Shown: positions 27,571-37,622, counted from the first letter of the stretch. The stretch is DNA of 64,000 nt from Burkholderia sp. WSM2232 (GCF_000472545.1 NZ_AWZV01000005.1:1-64000); one strand, 5' to 3'. Made by a program: numbers and translations. The notes: generated from the sequence alone by a model not told the origin.

Positions 27571-27598
27571 GCGAGCGGTGTTCTCTCACACCGCTCGC
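27571..27598 (+). terminator. sdaA-soxBDAG operon terminator
   Basis: Perfect 11-bp stem GCGAGCGGTGT / ACACCGCTCGC with a 6-nt loop directly after soxG. The downstream GGCTTTCG is only weakly T-rich. Confidence 0.7.
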
Positions 27599-27621
27599 GG
27601 CTTTCGCGCTGCGGGACTCAC

Positions 27622-27885
27622 ATGACGTCGACCCGTGTCGTCACCGCGCGCCTCACCGAGCGCGCGTGTCACCAACGCGATGCCGATGCCGCGCTCGCGC
27701 TGCTCGATCAGAGCATGCTGCTGCGGCACCGGCGGATTGCGTTGATCCGCTATCTGCTCGCGCAGCAACTCGGCGCGCCGCTGCAGGAGCGGCACCATCA
27801 ATATGTGCAGAAGATTGCCGCGCGGCTGAGCGCGGAGGCGCTTGCGCGCATTGCGAGCGCGGCGCGGGCACGCCTGCACCGCTAG
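27622..27885 (+). CDS. Small hypothetical protein downstream of soxG
   Basis: 87 residues, predicted almost wholly helical and rich in Ala, Leu, Arg and His, with no signal peptide or membrane segment. The ATG at 27622 has GGGA about 9 nt upstream. It lies after the sox terminator hairpin and before the MFS gene. I do not recognise a family. The even, protein-like pattern (LLDQSMLLRHRRIALIRYLLAQQLG) favours a real gene over chance, but only moderately. Confidence 0.4.
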   Translation: MTSTRVVTARLTERACHQRDADAALALLDQSMLLRHRRIALIRYLLAQQLGAPLQERHHQYVQKIAARLSAEALARIASAARARLHR

Positions 27886-28049
27886 CCTCGGTGGCGTTCG
27901 CGAGACTTGTCGTTCGCATGAGCCTGAACGGCGCCTGCGTTCCATCCGTATGGCGCAATTCTTCTATGTGGCTGTTTTATGTCGGCGTCTACTGAAAGCG
28001 CTGATCGGAACACCACTCGCGGCTGTCGCCGCATCATTCAGGGGATGCC

Positions 28050-29468
28050 ATGCCTACCGCTTCTCAGCCGCGCGCCAGTGCAGCGGCGCGACTCGAACGT
28101 CTGCCGTTCTCCGGCTATCACCGCACCATCTTCATCATCATTGCCATTGCGTTCTTTTTCGACTCCGTCGATCTCGGCACGATGACTTTCGTGCTGGGCT
28201 CTATCAAAACGGAATTCGGACTTTCCACTGCAACCGCTGGACTCGTGGCGAGCGCGAGCTTCTTCGGCATGGTGGGCGGCGCCGCAGTGGCGGGCCTGCT
28301 TGCGGATCGCTTCGGGCGCCGCCCGGTGTTTCAGTGGAGCATGGTGCTGTGGGGCGTGGCATCGTACCTGTGCTCGACCGCGCAGAGCGTGGAGGCGCTG
28401 ATCTTTTATCGCGTGCTGCTTGGCTTCGGCATGGGCATGGAGTTTCCGATTGCGCAGACGCTGCTGTCCGAATTCGTACCAGCATCGTCGCGCGGGCGTC
28501 TGATCGCGCTAATGGACGGTTTCTGGCCTCTCGGCTTCATTACGGCTGGCGTGGTGTCGTACTTCGTGTTGCCGTCCTTCGGCTGGCGCACGGAATTTGC
28601 ATTGCTCGCAATTCCTGCCGTGTTCGTGCTGGTCGTGCGGCGCATCGTGCCTGAGTCGCCGCGCTGGCTCGAACATCGCGGACGTCACGGCGAGGCCGAC
28701 AAGGTTCTCGCGCAGGTCGAGGCGAAGGTGATGAAGGCCGCGCGTCTCACGCACCTGAGCGCGCCTGTCATGCTCGCCGAGCCGGTGGCGGCAAAAGGAA
28801 CTGGCGCGTTTCGCGAGATATGGAGCGCGGCCTACCGGCGTCGCACGATCATGGTGTGGACTTTGTGGTTCTTTGCGCTGCTCGGCTTCTACGGTCTCAC
28901 CTCGTGGCTCGGTGCGTTGATGCAACAGGCGGGCTTTGCGGTGACGAAATCGGTGCTGTACACCGTGCTGATTTCGCTCGGCGGCATACCGGGTTTTATC
29001 TGCGCCGCGTGGCTGGTGGAACGGTGGGGACGCAAGCCGACCTGCATTGCGTCGCTGACGGGCAGCGCGGTGATGGCCTACGTGTATGGGCAAACCGCGC
29101 TGCACGCGCAAACGCCTACGCTGCTGATCTGCGCGGGGCTCGCAATGCAGTTCTTCCTGTTTGCGATGTGGGCGGTGCTTTACACGTACACGCCGGAACT
29201 ATACGGCACCGGGGCTCGCGCAACGGGTTCGGGTTTCGCGTCGGCGATCGGACGCGTGGGCTCGCTGATCGGACCGTATGTGGTGGGCGTGGTGTTGCCG
29301 ATGTTCGGACAGGGCGGCGTATTTTCGCTCGGCGCAATGTGCTTCGTGATTGCGGCGGCAGCGGTGTGGATACTCGGCATCGAAACCCGCGGGTTGGCAC
29401 TCGAGACGCTCGTCACCGAAGCCGTGGAGACCGATGCGCAGGGCGTGCTCAGTCCGGCGCGCGAATGA
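28050..29468 (+). CDS. MFS transporter (metabolite:H+ symporter / aromatic-acid or sugar-porter type)
   Basis: 472 residues with 12 predicted membrane helices. The MFS signature between helices 2 and 3 is present (GLLADRFGRRPVF), its partial repeat between helices 8 and 9 (WLVERWGRKPT), and FYRVLLGFGMGMEFPIAQTLLSEF is typical of the family-2 metabolite porters. It could take up an organic solute connected with betaine or one-carbon catabolism, but the substrate cannot be read. Its own promoter is likely, since a terminator-like hairpin lies upstream. Confidence 0.9.
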   Translation: MPTASQPRASAAARLERLPFSGYHRTIFIIIAIAFFFDSVDLGTMTFVLGSIKTEFGLSTATAGLVASASFFGMVGGAAVAGLLADRFGRRPVFQWSMVLWGVASYLCSTAQSVEALIFYRVLLGFGMGMEFPIAQTLLSEFVPASSRGRLIALMDGFWPLGFITAGVVSYFVLPSFGWRTEFALLAIPAVFVLVVRRIVPESPRWLEHRGRHGEADKVLAQVEAKVMKAARLTHLSAPVMLAEPVAAKGTGAFREIWSAAYRRRTIMVWTLWFFALLGFYGLTSWLGALMQQAGFAVTKSVLYTVLISLGGIPGFICAAWLVERWGRKPTCIASLTGSAVMAYVYGQTALHAQTPTLLICAGLAMQFFLFAMWAVLYTYTPELYGTGARATGSGFASAIGRVGSLIGPYVVGVVLPMFGQGGVFSLGAMCFVIAAAAVWILGIETRGLALETLVTEAVETDAQGVLSPARE

Positions 29469-29475
29469 GGGGCGT

Positions 29476-29501
29476 GGGTGCGGCCGTGCCCGGCTGCACC
29501 C
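29476..29501. terminator. Terminator hairpin between the convergent MFS and beta-lactamase genes
   Basis: Ten-bp stem GGGTGCGGCC / GGCTGCACCC (one G-T wobble) with a 6-nt loop, followed by TTTAA. Confidence 0.65.
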
Positions 29502-29532
29502 TTTAACGCGTAGAGAATTTCGCCCCCAAGTT

Positions 29533-30705
29533 TTACTGTTGACTCGCGGTCAGTGCCGACATGATCCGATACGCTGCGCTCACGCGGTCCTCGATGGGGA
29601 AGTTTCTGTTGGCGAGCAGCACGACGCCCACGCGCTTTGCTGGCACAAATGCAACGTAAGCGCCAAAGCCATTCGTGGAACCGGTCTTGTTGATCCACAC
29701 GTCCTGCTGCGGCGCGAGCGGCGGCTCGATTGCCGTGGCCGGCGTCGGCGTCACGGCCATAGAGGGCGCATTGCCTTCGTGCAAGGTGTCCAACGTGACC
29801 GGATACGGATATTGCTCCCATATCAGGTCCTGAGTCAGTGGACCGGCCTTGAAATAGCCCGTGTGCGTGGCGGTAATCGCGCGCTGAAGGGTGTCGTCAA
29901 CCCGTATCAGGTTCATGTTCGCCTGAACGAAGCGGACCATGTCGGCAGCGGTGGTTCGCACGCCATAGGCTTCGTCCGCGAGAACGCCGCCTTTCATGCG
30001 GATCGGCGCACCGGCATTCGTATAGCCTTGGGCATAGTCGGACATTCTCGCCGCCGGCACGTGGATGTAACTGTCCGTCATACCGAGCGCGGGAAAGATG
30101 CGCTGTTCAAGCAGCGACGCATAACTGCCGCCCATGCTTTTCGCGGTAATCAGCCCCAATGTACCAATGCCGGGGTTGGCATAAGTGCGGTAAGTGCCCG
30201 GCGCGTAGGCCGGTTTCCAGGCGCTGAAGTACTGCAGCAACTGAGCGTTGTCATGTATGCCGTCCGGCACCTGAAGCGGCAGACCGCCAGGCGTGTGCGT
30301 GCCCAGGTTCAACAGACTCACCTTGCCGAATGCAGTACCGCGCAGTGACGGCAAGTACCGCTGCGTGTCATCGGAGAGATTCATCTTGCCGTTCAGTTGC
30401 GCATACGCGGCAAGCGTCGCGGTAAACGTCTTGCTCACCGAGCCGACTTCGAACAGCGTGCGCTGCGTGACCGGCTTGCCCGTTTCGGTCGACGCCACGC
30501 CATAGTCGAAAACGTACGTCTTGCCGTTGGCGATCACGCCGATCGCCATGCCGGGCACATGGTGTTTCTGCATGAGCGGCGTGACCGTCGAGTCGACCAC
30601 AGCTTTGATCGCGCCTGGTGCATCGTTTGCTGCGAGGCTTGTCGTGCTAGTCGTGCTGAGCGCAAAGACGGCGCACGCCATCACGCTAATGACTCCTGGC
30701 TTCAT
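29533..30705 (-). CDS. ampC: Class C beta-lactamase (AmpC-like serine hydrolase)
   Basis: 390 residues from ATG 30705 with an AAGGAAAA site. A signal peptide (about residues 1-26) directs export. All three class C active-site elements are present: Ser89-x-x-Lys92 in GSVSK, Tyr175-Ala-Asn177 in TYANPG, and Lys340-Thr-Gly342 in NKTGSTNG. Flanking segments (FEVGSVSKTFTATLAAYA, MGGSYASLLEQRIFPALGMTDSYIHVP) also read as true AmpC rather than an esterase or DD-peptidase. No ampR-type LysR gene is adjacent, so inducible control by AmpR is not indicated locally. Predicted periplasmic cephalosporinase. Confidence 0.9.
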   Translation of the reverse strand: MKPGVISVMACAVFALSTTSTTSLAANDAPGAIKAVVDSTVTPLMQKHHVPGMAIGVIANGKTYVFDYGVASTETGKPVTQRTLFEVGSVSKTFTATLAAYAQLNGKMNLSDDTQRYLPSLRGTAFGKVSLLNLGTHTPGGLPLQVPDGIHDNAQLLQYFSAWKPAYAPGTYRTYANPGIGTLGLITAKSMGGSYASLLEQRIFPALGMTDSYIHVPAARMSDYAQGYTNAGAPIRMKGGVLADEAYGVRTTAADMVRFVQANMNLIRVDDTLQRAITATHTGYFKAGPLTQDLIWEQYPYPVTLDTLHEGNAPSMAVTPTPATAIEPPLAPQQDVWINKTGSTNGFGAYVAFVPAKRVGVVLLANRNFPIEDRVSAAYRIMSALTASQQ

Positions 30706-30879
30706 TGCTGCGTTTTCCTTGAATTGTTGTTGACCGGTGGGCTGACGCAGCACTATCCGCGCTTCCAGCCGCACTGACAATCGAGGAAAACTTGCGGGAA
30801 GGCCAAGAAAAAATGATGGGTGGAAAGAACGCCGCGCTACTTTCCGCCACAGAAATACGCTCGAGCCCCGCTGCGCAGA

Positions 30880-32565
30880 TCAGACCGTGGCGCGCTCGCG
30901 CTTTCTGGACGGTGCGCCGTTAGCGACGAAGTAGGGCGTGTCTACCCGCGCCAGTGGCTCGCGTCCGCGAATCCGGTCTGCGATTTTTTCGGCCAGCATG
31001 ATGGTTGGCGCGTTGAGGTTGCCGGTGGTGATGCGCGGCATGATGGATGCGTCGACCACACGCAGTCCCTGCATGCCATGCACGCGTCCTTCGTTGTCCA
31101 CCACGGCCATGTCGTCGTAGCCCATCTTGCACGAGCATGAAGGATGAAATGCCGTCTCGGCGCGCTCCCGTACAAATGCGTCGAGTTGTGCGTCGGTAGT
31201 GAGTTCTGCGCCTGGATTGAGTTCGCGTCCACGATAACGGTCCAGCGCCGGCTGCCGCATGATCTCCCGCGTGATGCGAATGCCGTCGCGGAACTCGCGC
31301 CAGTCGAGCGGATCGGCCATATAGTTGAAAAGAATGCTGGGATGGGCCGCCGGGTCGCGCGAGGTCAGCTTCACGCGGCCACGGCTCGGCGAGCGCATCG
31401 AGCCGACGTGCGCCTGGAAACCATGCATTTTGATCGCATTGGAGCCGTTGTAGTTGATGGCCACGGGCAGAAAGTGATACTGGATGTTGGGCCACAAATC
31501 GTCGTCGCGTGTACGGATGAAACCGCCCGCTTCGAACTGATTGCTCGCGCCGATGCCGGTGCCGTTCAGCATCCATTCGAGTCCGATGGCCGGTTGGTTC
31601 CACCACTGCAACGCGGGGTAGAGGGACACAGGCTCCTTGCATTCGTACTGGATATACATCTCCAGATGATCCTGCAGGTTTTCGCCGACGCCGGGCAGAT
31701 CGTGCACGAGCGGAATGTCCAGTTCCCGCAGCCATGTGGAGCGGCCTACGCCGGAACGTTGCAGCAATTGCGGCGACGCGATCGCGCCGCTGCACACCAG
31801 TACTTCGCGGCGCGCGTGCGCATTGACGCAAGCGCCGCCATGCAGATACGCGACGCCCACCGCGCGTTTGCCGGAGAACAGCACGCGGTCGGTCAGCGCG
31901 TGTGTGACGATGGTCAGATTCGGCCGCGTCTTCGCACGGTCCAGATAACCGCGCGCGGTGCTCGCACGCCGGCCGTTCGAAGTGACCGTGCGATCCATCG
32001 GGCCAAAGCCTTCCTGTTGATAGCCGTTCAGATCGTCGGTGCGCGCAAAGCCCGCCTGCACGCCTGCTTCCACCATGGCGGCAAACAGCGGATTATTGCC
32101 GGGCTTGCTGGTGGTCACGTGCACCGGACCGTCGCCGCCGTGGTAAGCATTGGGGCCTATGTCGCGCGTTTCGGCCTTGCGGAAATACGGCAGGCAGTCC
32201 AGATAAGTCCAGTTTTCGAGGCCGCGATGCTCGGCCCAGCCGTCGTAATCGAGCGCATTGCCGCGGATATAGCACATCCCGTTGATCAGCGAGGAGCCGC
32301 CCAGTCCCTTGCCGCGGCCGCATTCCATGCGACGGTCGTTCATATGCGGCTCGGGGTCCGTTTCGTAGGCCCAGTTGTAGCGGCGCCCTTGCAGCGGATA
32401 GGCGAGGGCGGCCGGCATCTGCGTGCGGAAATCGAAGCGGTAATCGGGGCCGCCTGCTTCGAGCAGCAGCACGCTCACGTCGGCGTCTTCGGTGAGACGC
32501 GACGCCAGCACATTGCCGGCGGAACCCGCGCCGACAACGATGTAATCGTATTCGTTCGAACTCAT
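30880..32565 (-). CDS. betA: Choline dehydrogenase (GMC oxidoreductase)
   Basis: 561 residues from ATG 32565. The FAD-binding [18 protein letters not shown] is at about residues 6-23, and GMC signatures appear in [20 protein letters not shown] and [16 protein letters not shown]. The C-terminal active-site pair is in HPSCSCKMG ... and a later Asn in [16 protein letters not shown]. It oxidises choline to betaine aldehyde, passing electrons to the membrane quinone pool. It is the third gene of betI-betB-betA, 10 bp after betB. Confidence 0.95.
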   Translation of the reverse strand: MSSNEYDYIVVGAGSAGNVLASRLTEDADVSVLLLEAGGPDYRFDFRTQMPAALAYPLQGRRYNWAYETDPEPHMNDRRMECGRGKGLGGSSLINGMCYIRGNALDYDGWAEHRGLENWTYLDCLPYFRKAETRDIGPNAYHGGDGPVHVTTSKPGNNPLFAAMVEAGVQAGFARTDDLNGYQQEGFGPMDRTVTSNGRRASTARGYLDRAKTRPNLTIVTHALTDRVLFSGKRAVGVAYLHGGACVNAHARREVLVCSGAIASPQLLQRSGVGRSTWLRELDIPLVHDLPGVGENLQDHLEMYIQYECKEPVSLYPALQWWNQPAIGLEWMLNGTGIGASNQFEAGGFIRTRDDDLWPNIQYHFLPVAINYNGSNAIKMHGFQAHVGSMRSPSRGRVKLTSRDPAAHPSILFNYMADPLDWREFRDGIRITREIMRQPALDRYRGRELNPGAELTTDAQLDAFVRERAETAFHPSCSCKMGYDDMAVVDNEGRVHGMQGLRVVDASIMPRITTGNLNAPTIMLAEKIADRIRGREPLARVDTPYFVANGAPSRKRERATV

Positions 32566-32575
32566 GGCAGCGCCC

Positions 32576-34045
32576 TCAGAACACCGGTTGATAGGCACCG
32601 AGCTCGACCTGCACGGACTTGATGCGCGTGTAGTGCTCGAGCGTGGTGATGCCGTTTTCGCGGCCCACGCCTGATTGCTTATAGCCGCCTACCGGCATCT
32701 CCGCGGGTGACTCGCCCCACGTGTTGATCCAGCAAATGCCTGCTTCCAGCCGATGAATCACGCGATGCGCGCGCGAGAGATTCTCGGTGACGACACCTGC
32801 AGCGAGACCATAGGCAGTGCGATTTGCGCGCGCGATGACTTCGTCTTCATCGTCGAATGCGAGGATGCTCATGACCGGGCCGAAGATTTCCTCGCGCACG
32901 ATGCGCATGTCGTCGCGGCAGGACGTGAACACGGTAGGCTCGACATACTGGCCGCGGCCGAAATGACCTTCATGCAGACGCTTGCCGCCGGCGATCAGGC
33001 GTGCGCCTTCCTGTATGCCGCTTTGAATGTAGCCGAGCACCTTCTGCAGTTGCGCGGCGCTCACGAGCGGACCGAAGTTGGTCGTCGCCTCTGTCGGCGC
33101 ACCCACGCGAATGCGCTTCACGCGTTCGAGTACCAGAGCCTCGAAGCGCTCCAGCACATTGCGCTGCACGAACACGCGCGTGCCGTTCGTGCAGACCTGG
33201 CCCGAGCTGAAGAAGTTCGCGCTCATGGCGATGTCGGCGGCACGTTCGAGATTGGCGTCGTCGAAAACCAGCAGCGGGGACTTGCCGCCCAGTTCCATTG
33301 TCACTTCCTTGAGCGACGACGCGCCCGCCATCGACATGACTTTCTTGCCGGTTTCCACGCCCCCGGTGAACGAGATCTTGTCGATCTCCGGATGCCCGGC
33401 GAGCAGTGCGCCGACCCGGCCGTCGCCTTGCACGACGTTGAAGACGCCCGGCGGCACCCCCGCTTCGCTGTAGATTTCCGCGAGTTTCAGCGCCGTGAGC
33501 GGCGTCACTTCGCTCGGCTTGAAGATCATTGCATTGCCCGCGGCAAGCGCCGGCGCCGACTTCCAGCACGCTATCTGAATCGGATAGTTCCATGCGCCAA
33601 TGCCCGCGCACACCCCGAGCGGTTCGCGCCGCGTGTACACGAACGACGACGGTCGCAGCGGAATCTGCTGACCTTCTATGGCAGTCGCCAGTCCCGCGTA
33701 ATACTCGATTACGTCCGCGCCGGTGACGATGTCCACCGCCTGCGTTTCCGCAATCGGCTTGCCGGTATCGCGCGTTTCAAGCGCGGCAAGTTCGTCGTTG
33801 CGCTCGCGCAGAATCTCGACTGCGCGGCGCAGGATTCGCGAGCGTTGCATGGCCGTGAGCGCGGCCCACGCGCGCTGACCTTCACGCGAAGAGTGCACCG
33901 CGCGGTCGACGTCCGCGGCGCTTGCCTGTTGCACGACAGCCAGCGTTTCGCCGGTGGCGGGGTCGACGGTGTCGAAGGTTTCACCGCTGGTCGCCTCGAC
34001 ATAGGCGCCGCCGATATAGAGACGTTGCGTTTCGAATACCGCCAT
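32576..34045 (-). CDS. betB: Betaine-aldehyde dehydrogenase
   Basis: 489 residues, full length. The aldehyde dehydrogenase features are [36 protein letters not shown], catalytic Glu in ELGGKSP and catalytic Cys in [12 protein letters not shown]. The C-terminal [17 protein letters not shown] is characteristic of BetB. It converts betaine aldehyde to glycine betaine with NAD(P)+ in the cytoplasm. The gene lies between betI and betA on the same strand, as in Escherichia coli. Confidence 0.96.
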   Translation of the reverse strand: MAVFETQRLYIGGAYVEATSGETFDTVDPATGETLAVVQQASAADVDRAVHSSREGQRAWAALTAMQRSRILRRAVEILRERNDELAALETRDTGKPIAETQAVDIVTGADVIEYYAGLATAIEGQQIPLRPSSFVYTRREPLGVCAGIGAWNYPIQIACWKSAPALAAGNAMIFKPSEVTPLTALKLAEIYSEAGVPPGVFNVVQGDGRVGALLAGHPEIDKISFTGGVETGKKVMSMAGASSLKEVTMELGGKSPLLVFDDANLERAADIAMSANFFSSGQVCTNGTRVFVQRNVLERFEALVLERVKRIRVGAPTEATTNFGPLVSAAQLQKVLGYIQSGIQEGARLIAGGKRLHEGHFGRGQYVEPTVFTSCRDDMRIVREEIFGPVMSILAFDDEDEVIARANRTAYGLAAGVVTENLSRAHRVIHRLEAGICWINTWGESPAEMPVGGYKQSGVGRENGITTLEHYTRIKSVQVELGAYQPVF

Positions 34046-34108
34046 GACTTGCTCCTTGGTAAAGATCTCGCCGGGTTTTTGCGTGCCGCCGCGCAGGCCT
34101 GTATGAGG

Positions 34109-34696
34109 CTACTCGCGTGCCGCCAGAACCAGGTCGATGTATTCGTTTGCCACGCGCAGCGCCGCTTTCGTGTCGAACGGTTCGCCCGACAATGCGCCAC
34201 GCAGCCACAATCCGTCGATCAAGGCGGCAAGACCGCTGGCCGCGCGCCGCGCTGCGGCGCGCGGCAGCGCTTTCGAAAAGTCCGCGCACAGATTGGAGTT
34301 CAGACGGCGCGTATTCACGTACTGCAAGCGCCGCAAGTGCGGCTTGTGCATGCTCTCGGACCAGAACGCGAGCCACGTCTTCATGACGGGCGCACTGGTC
34401 TGTTCGGCGTCGAAGTTGGCCGCCACCACCGCGCGCAGCTTCGAGCGCGGGTCGGCCTTCGCCGCGCGCCGCCGCCGCGCGGTGGCCTGCCACAAATCTC
34501 GCAGCACGTGACGCATGGTGGCTTCGAGCAGACCGTCCTTGTCGCCGAAGTAGTGGCTGACGATGCCGGTGGAAATGCTCGCGCGCTGCGCAACCGAGGC
34601 CAGCGTGGCCCCGGCGAGGCCGGTCTGGTCGATGGTGAGCAGCGTCGCGTCGATCAGCTGAGCGCGGCGGATTTCGCGCATTCCAAGCTTGGGCAT
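34109..34696 (-). CDS. betI: Choline-responsive TetR repressor
   Basis: 195 residues from the ATG at 34696; the first residues [18 protein letters not shown] match the known BetI N-terminus and decide the start. The HTH region is [32 protein letters not shown]. The C-terminal ligand domain keeps [16 protein letters not shown] and [15 protein letters not shown], shared with E. coli BetI. It represses bet genes when choline is absent. A palindrome about 95 bp upstream fits as its operator. Confidence 0.95.
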   Translation of the reverse strand: MPKLGMREIRRAQLIDATLLTIDQTGLAGATLASVAQRASISTGIVSHYFGDKDGLLEATMRHVLRDLWQATARRRRAAKADPRSKLRAVVAANFDAEQTSAPVMKTWLAFWSESMHKPHLRRLQYVNTRRLNSNLCADFSKALPRAAARRAASGLAALIDGLWLRGALSGEPFDTKAALRVANEYIDLVLAARE

Positions 34697-34788
34697 GGTG
34701 TTGATGTGCAGATTGAGTGACTCGCGGCCGGCAGGCAGTTCGCATGCGCCGCCGGGCCCATTCGCTCGACGCATGGTAGTTTTTTTAT

Positions 34789-34802
34789 ATTGAACGGTCA
34801 AT
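34789..34802. promoter_or_regulatory. Putative BetI operator
   Basis: ATTGAACGGTCAAT, arms ATTGA/TCAAT around a 4-bp centre, in an AT-rich patch in the divergent region between betI and fdhA. It closely resembles the TTGAACGTTCAA-type palindrome known for BetI. Confidence 0.65.
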
Positions 34803-34950
34803 CAATAAAAAGCGGCCGCGGCCGCCATGTCGGTTGCAGCCAAACCCGTGTCGCGTTCGGTGTAGGTGGCGATGCGCCGCGGGCGCTACGCTCGTTGAAC
34901 GGCGTGCGGCGCACAGGCCGCGCACCGCTTACAGGACATGGAGACAATCA

Positions 34951-36150
34951 ATGAGCAGCAATCGCGGCGTCGTCTATCTGGGGCAGGGCAAGGTTGAAGT
35001 GCAATCCATCGACTATCCGAAGATGGTCGACCCTCGTGGCCGTGCAATCGGTCACGGTGTGATTCTGAAGGTAGTCAGCACGAATATTTGCGGCTCGGAC
35101 CAGCACATGGTGCGCGGTCGCACCACCGCCGAGGTCGGCCTCGTGCTCGGCCACGAAATTACCGGCGAAGTGATCGAAGTGGGCCGCGACGTGGAAACGC
35201 TCGCCATCGGCGACCTGGTCTCGGTGCCGTTCAATGTGGCTTGCGGCCGGTGTCCGACCTGCAAGTCGCAGCATACGGGCGTGTGCCTGAACGTGAATCC
35301 TTCGCGCGCGGGCGGCGCGTATGGATACGTGGACATGGGCGGCTGGATCGGCGGCCAGGCCGAGTACGTGATGGTGCCGTACGCCGATTTCAATCTGCTG
35401 AAGTTTCCCGACCCCGCGCAGGCCATGGCGAAGATTCGCGACCTGACGTGCCTGTCCGACATTCTGCCCACCGGTTATCACGGCGCGGTAATGGCAGGTG
35501 TGAAGCCCGGCGCGACGGTGTATATCGCGGGTGCAGGGCCGGTCGGCATGGCGGCGGCCGCGTCGGCGCGCCTGTTAGGCGCGGCGTGCACGATTGTTGG
35601 GGACATGAACGAGGCGCGCCTCGCGCACGCTCGCAAGATGGGTTTCGAAACGGTGGACTTGTCGAAAGACGCGACGCTCGGCGAACAGATCGAGCAGATT
35701 CTCGGCAAGCCGGAAGTGGATTGCGCGGTGGATTGCGTGGGCTTCGAGGCGCACGGCCACGGCAGCAGCGGCTCGCATGAAGAGGCGCCAGCCACGGTGC
35801 TCAACTCGCTGATGGAAATCACCCGGGCCGCAGGCGCGATCGGCATTCCGGGCCTCTACGTGACCGACGATCCGGGTGCCGTGGACGCCGCCGCGCGCAA
35901 GGGCAGCCTGAGCATCCGCTTCGGTCTCGGTTGGGCGAAGTCGCATTCGTTCCACACGGGCCAGACGCCGGTAATGAAGTACAACCACAATCTGATGCAG
36001 GCGATCTTGTGGGACCGTCTGCCGATTGCGGACATCGTGAACGTGACGGTGGTGTCGCTCGATCAGGCGCCGGACGGCTATCGCCAGTTCGACGGCGGCG
36101 CGCCGCGCAAATTCGTCATCGATCCGCACGGGCTGCTGAAGGCGGCGTGA
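34951..36150 (+). CDS. fdhA: Glutathione-independent formaldehyde dehydrogenase (zinc-dependent ADH family)
   Basis: 399 residues, starting MSSNRGVVYLGQGKVEV. Catalytic zinc ligands are in NICGSDQHM and GHEITGEV. The structural zinc cysteines are CGRCPTCKSQHTGVC. The Rossmann motif is VYIAGAGPVGMAAA. The insertions (GYVDMGGWIGGQAEYVMVPYADFNLLKFP) are typical of FdhA from Pseudomonas and Burkholderia. It oxidises formaldehyde to formate with NAD+ without glutathione. This would detoxify formaldehyde released when demethylation is not coupled to THF. It is divergent from betI. Confidence 0.93.
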   Translation: MSSNRGVVYLGQGKVEVQSIDYPKMVDPRGRAIGHGVILKVVSTNICGSDQHMVRGRTTAEVGLVLGHEITGEVIEVGRDVETLAIGDLVSVPFNVACGRCPTCKSQHTGVCLNVNPSRAGGAYGYVDMGGWIGGQAEYVMVPYADFNLLKFPDPAQAMAKIRDLTCLSDILPTGYHGAVMAGVKPGATVYIAGAGPVGMAAAASARLLGAACTIVGDMNEARLAHARKMGFETVDLSKDATLGEQIEQILGKPEVDCAVDCVGFEAHGHGSSGSHEEAPATVLNSLMEITRAAGAIGIPGLYVTDDPGAVDAAARKGSLSIRFGLGWAKSHSFHTGQTPVMKYNHNLMQAILWDRLPIADIVNVTVVSLDQAPDGYRQFDGGAPRKFVIDPHGLLKAA

Positions 36151-36177
36151 ACGCGTCAGAGTAGAAGTGCGCAATAG

Positions 36178-36213
36178 AAAACGCGTTGAACGTAAGCCTG
36201 TTCAACGCGTTTT
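36178..36213. terminator. Strong bidirectional terminator between fdhA and gbdR-like gene
   Basis: Perfect 14-bp stem AAAACGCGTTGAAC / GTTCAACGCGTTTT with an 8-nt loop. It runs into TTTTTT on the top strand and is preceded by A residues for the bottom strand. Confidence 0.9.
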
Positions 36214-36262
36214 TTGCTGATAGGGACGATAGAGTCGAAAAAGGCGCAGCACGGGGCGCTTT

Positions 36263-37258
36263 TCAGGCCGCCAGCACCGGCGCGGAAGAAAGCGAAGGCG
36301 CCTGCTTGCGACGCTCCCGCGTGGGCGCGGTGCCGAATGCATCGCGATAGCTCTTCGAAAAGTGGCAGGCCGACTGGAAGCCGCAGGCCATCGTGATGTT
36401 CATGATCGACATATCGGTTTGCAGCAGCAGCTCGCGTGCGCGCCGCAAACGCAGTGTCAGATAGTAGTGCGTCGGCGTCATGCCGAGATGCTCGCGGAAA
36501 AGTCGCTGCAACTGACGTTGCGACATGCCGGCGAGGCGTGCCAGTTCCTCGCGCGACAGCGGTTCTTCGATGTTGTTCTCCATCAGCGAGATCACTTCGA
36601 ACAGCGACTTGTTGGCCGAACCGAGTCGTGCAACAAGCGGCATTTTTTGTTGCGCGCTCGTGTCGCGCACATGCTCGACGATGAACTGCTCGGCGATCTG
36701 CGTAACGCGTGCGGTGCCCACGCGCGGCGCGATCAGGTTGAGCATCATGTCGAGCGGCGCGACGCCGCCCGTGCAGGTCACGCGATCGCGGTCCACCACG
36801 AACAGTTCTTTCAGAAAGCGCGTGTCGGGAAACTCTTCCTTCAGCGCCGACATGTTCTCCCAGTGAATTGCACATGCATAGCCGGCGAGCAGGCCGGCAC
36901 GCGCGAGCGCATAAGTGCCGGTACACAGACTGCCGAGCACGCAACCCATGCGTGCAAAACGGCGCAATGCCGACAGATGAGCAGGCGTGGTTGCGCGTTG
37001 CACGTCAATGCCGCCGATCACGAACACGATGTCGGGCTGGCCGACGCATTCGACCGGACCGGTGTCGACGGACAGCCCATTGCTCGCGGTCACCGGTCCG
37101 CCCTCGGGACTGACGATCGACCAGCGATAAAGCGTCTGTCCCGTCAGGTAGTTCGCCATGCGCAGCACTTCGATCGCATTGGTGAACGCGATCATCGTGA
37201 AGTTCGGGACGGGCATGAAGGCGAAATGCGACAGTGACGCCGTGCGATCGGTGGACAT
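36263..37258 (-). CDS. gbdR: GlxA-family AraC-type activator, likely GbdR
   Basis: 331 residues. DJ-1-like sensor domain at about 10-200 (PDIVFVIGGIDV, VLGSLCTGTYALARAGLL), AraC domain at about 215-315 with HTHs LSREELARLAGMSQRQLQRLF and MSIMNITMACGFQSACHFSKSYRDAFG. It is divergent from the glyA-dgc-gbc operon, which is the classical GbdR target set in Pseudomonas aeruginosa (activated by betaine and dimethylglycine). A close paralogue lies at 17288, so either could be the true GbdR. The location favours this one. Confidence 0.82.
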   Translation of the reverse strand: MSTDRTASLSHFAFMPVPNFTMIAFTNAIEVLRMANYLTGQTLYRWSIVSPEGGPVTASNGLSVDTGPVECVGQPDIVFVIGGIDVQRATTPAHLSALRRFARMGCVLGSLCTGTYALARAGLLAGYACAIHWENMSALKEEFPDTRFLKELFVVDRDRVTCTGGVAPLDMMLNLIAPRVGTARVTQIAEQFIVEHVRDTSAQQKMPLVARLGSANKSLFEVISLMENNIEEPLSREELARLAGMSQRQLQRLFREHLGMTPTHYYLTLRLRRARELLLQTDMSIMNITMACGFQSACHFSKSYRDAFGTAPTRERRKQAPSLSSAPVLAA

Positions 37259-37579
37259 GGTGAGGAGTGATTCCTTCGAATCTATAGTGTCGCGTCGCTG
37301 GGGGGAGCAGCGACCTATGTAATTTTGAGTACTAGCGCAACTACCATGCCATCAGGCTAAACCCTTGGTTGTCGTTGCTTGCGCGTCGGCGGCGCCGCGA
37401 ATAGCGGCACAACCGGCACCACAACAGCGCTGCGGCTATCACGCGTCGCACCGCGAGTGCGCATTGCGTTCAGCCGCGGTGCAGCATTGCCTTTTCCGCG
37501 AACGATCGTGCGATGCACCTTCGCGGTCGTACGTTCGGCGCATGCATTAATGGTTAACCAGCGCTTTTCACCAGTGACT

Positions 37580-37612
37580 AAACCGCCTGCGCCTATTGCG
37601 CAAAGGCGGTTT
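37580..37612 (+). promoter_or_regulatory. Hairpin upstream of the glyA operon
   Basis: AAACCGCC / GGCGGTTT outer stem of 8 bp and inner TGCGC / GCGCA stem of 5 bp, separated by a 2-nt bulge, with a 5-nt loop. It lies 10 bp before the candidate GbdR site. It could be a terminator for an upstream transcript or a DNA-binding site. Confidence 0.4.
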
Positions 37613-37622
37613 CCCGCGCGAC

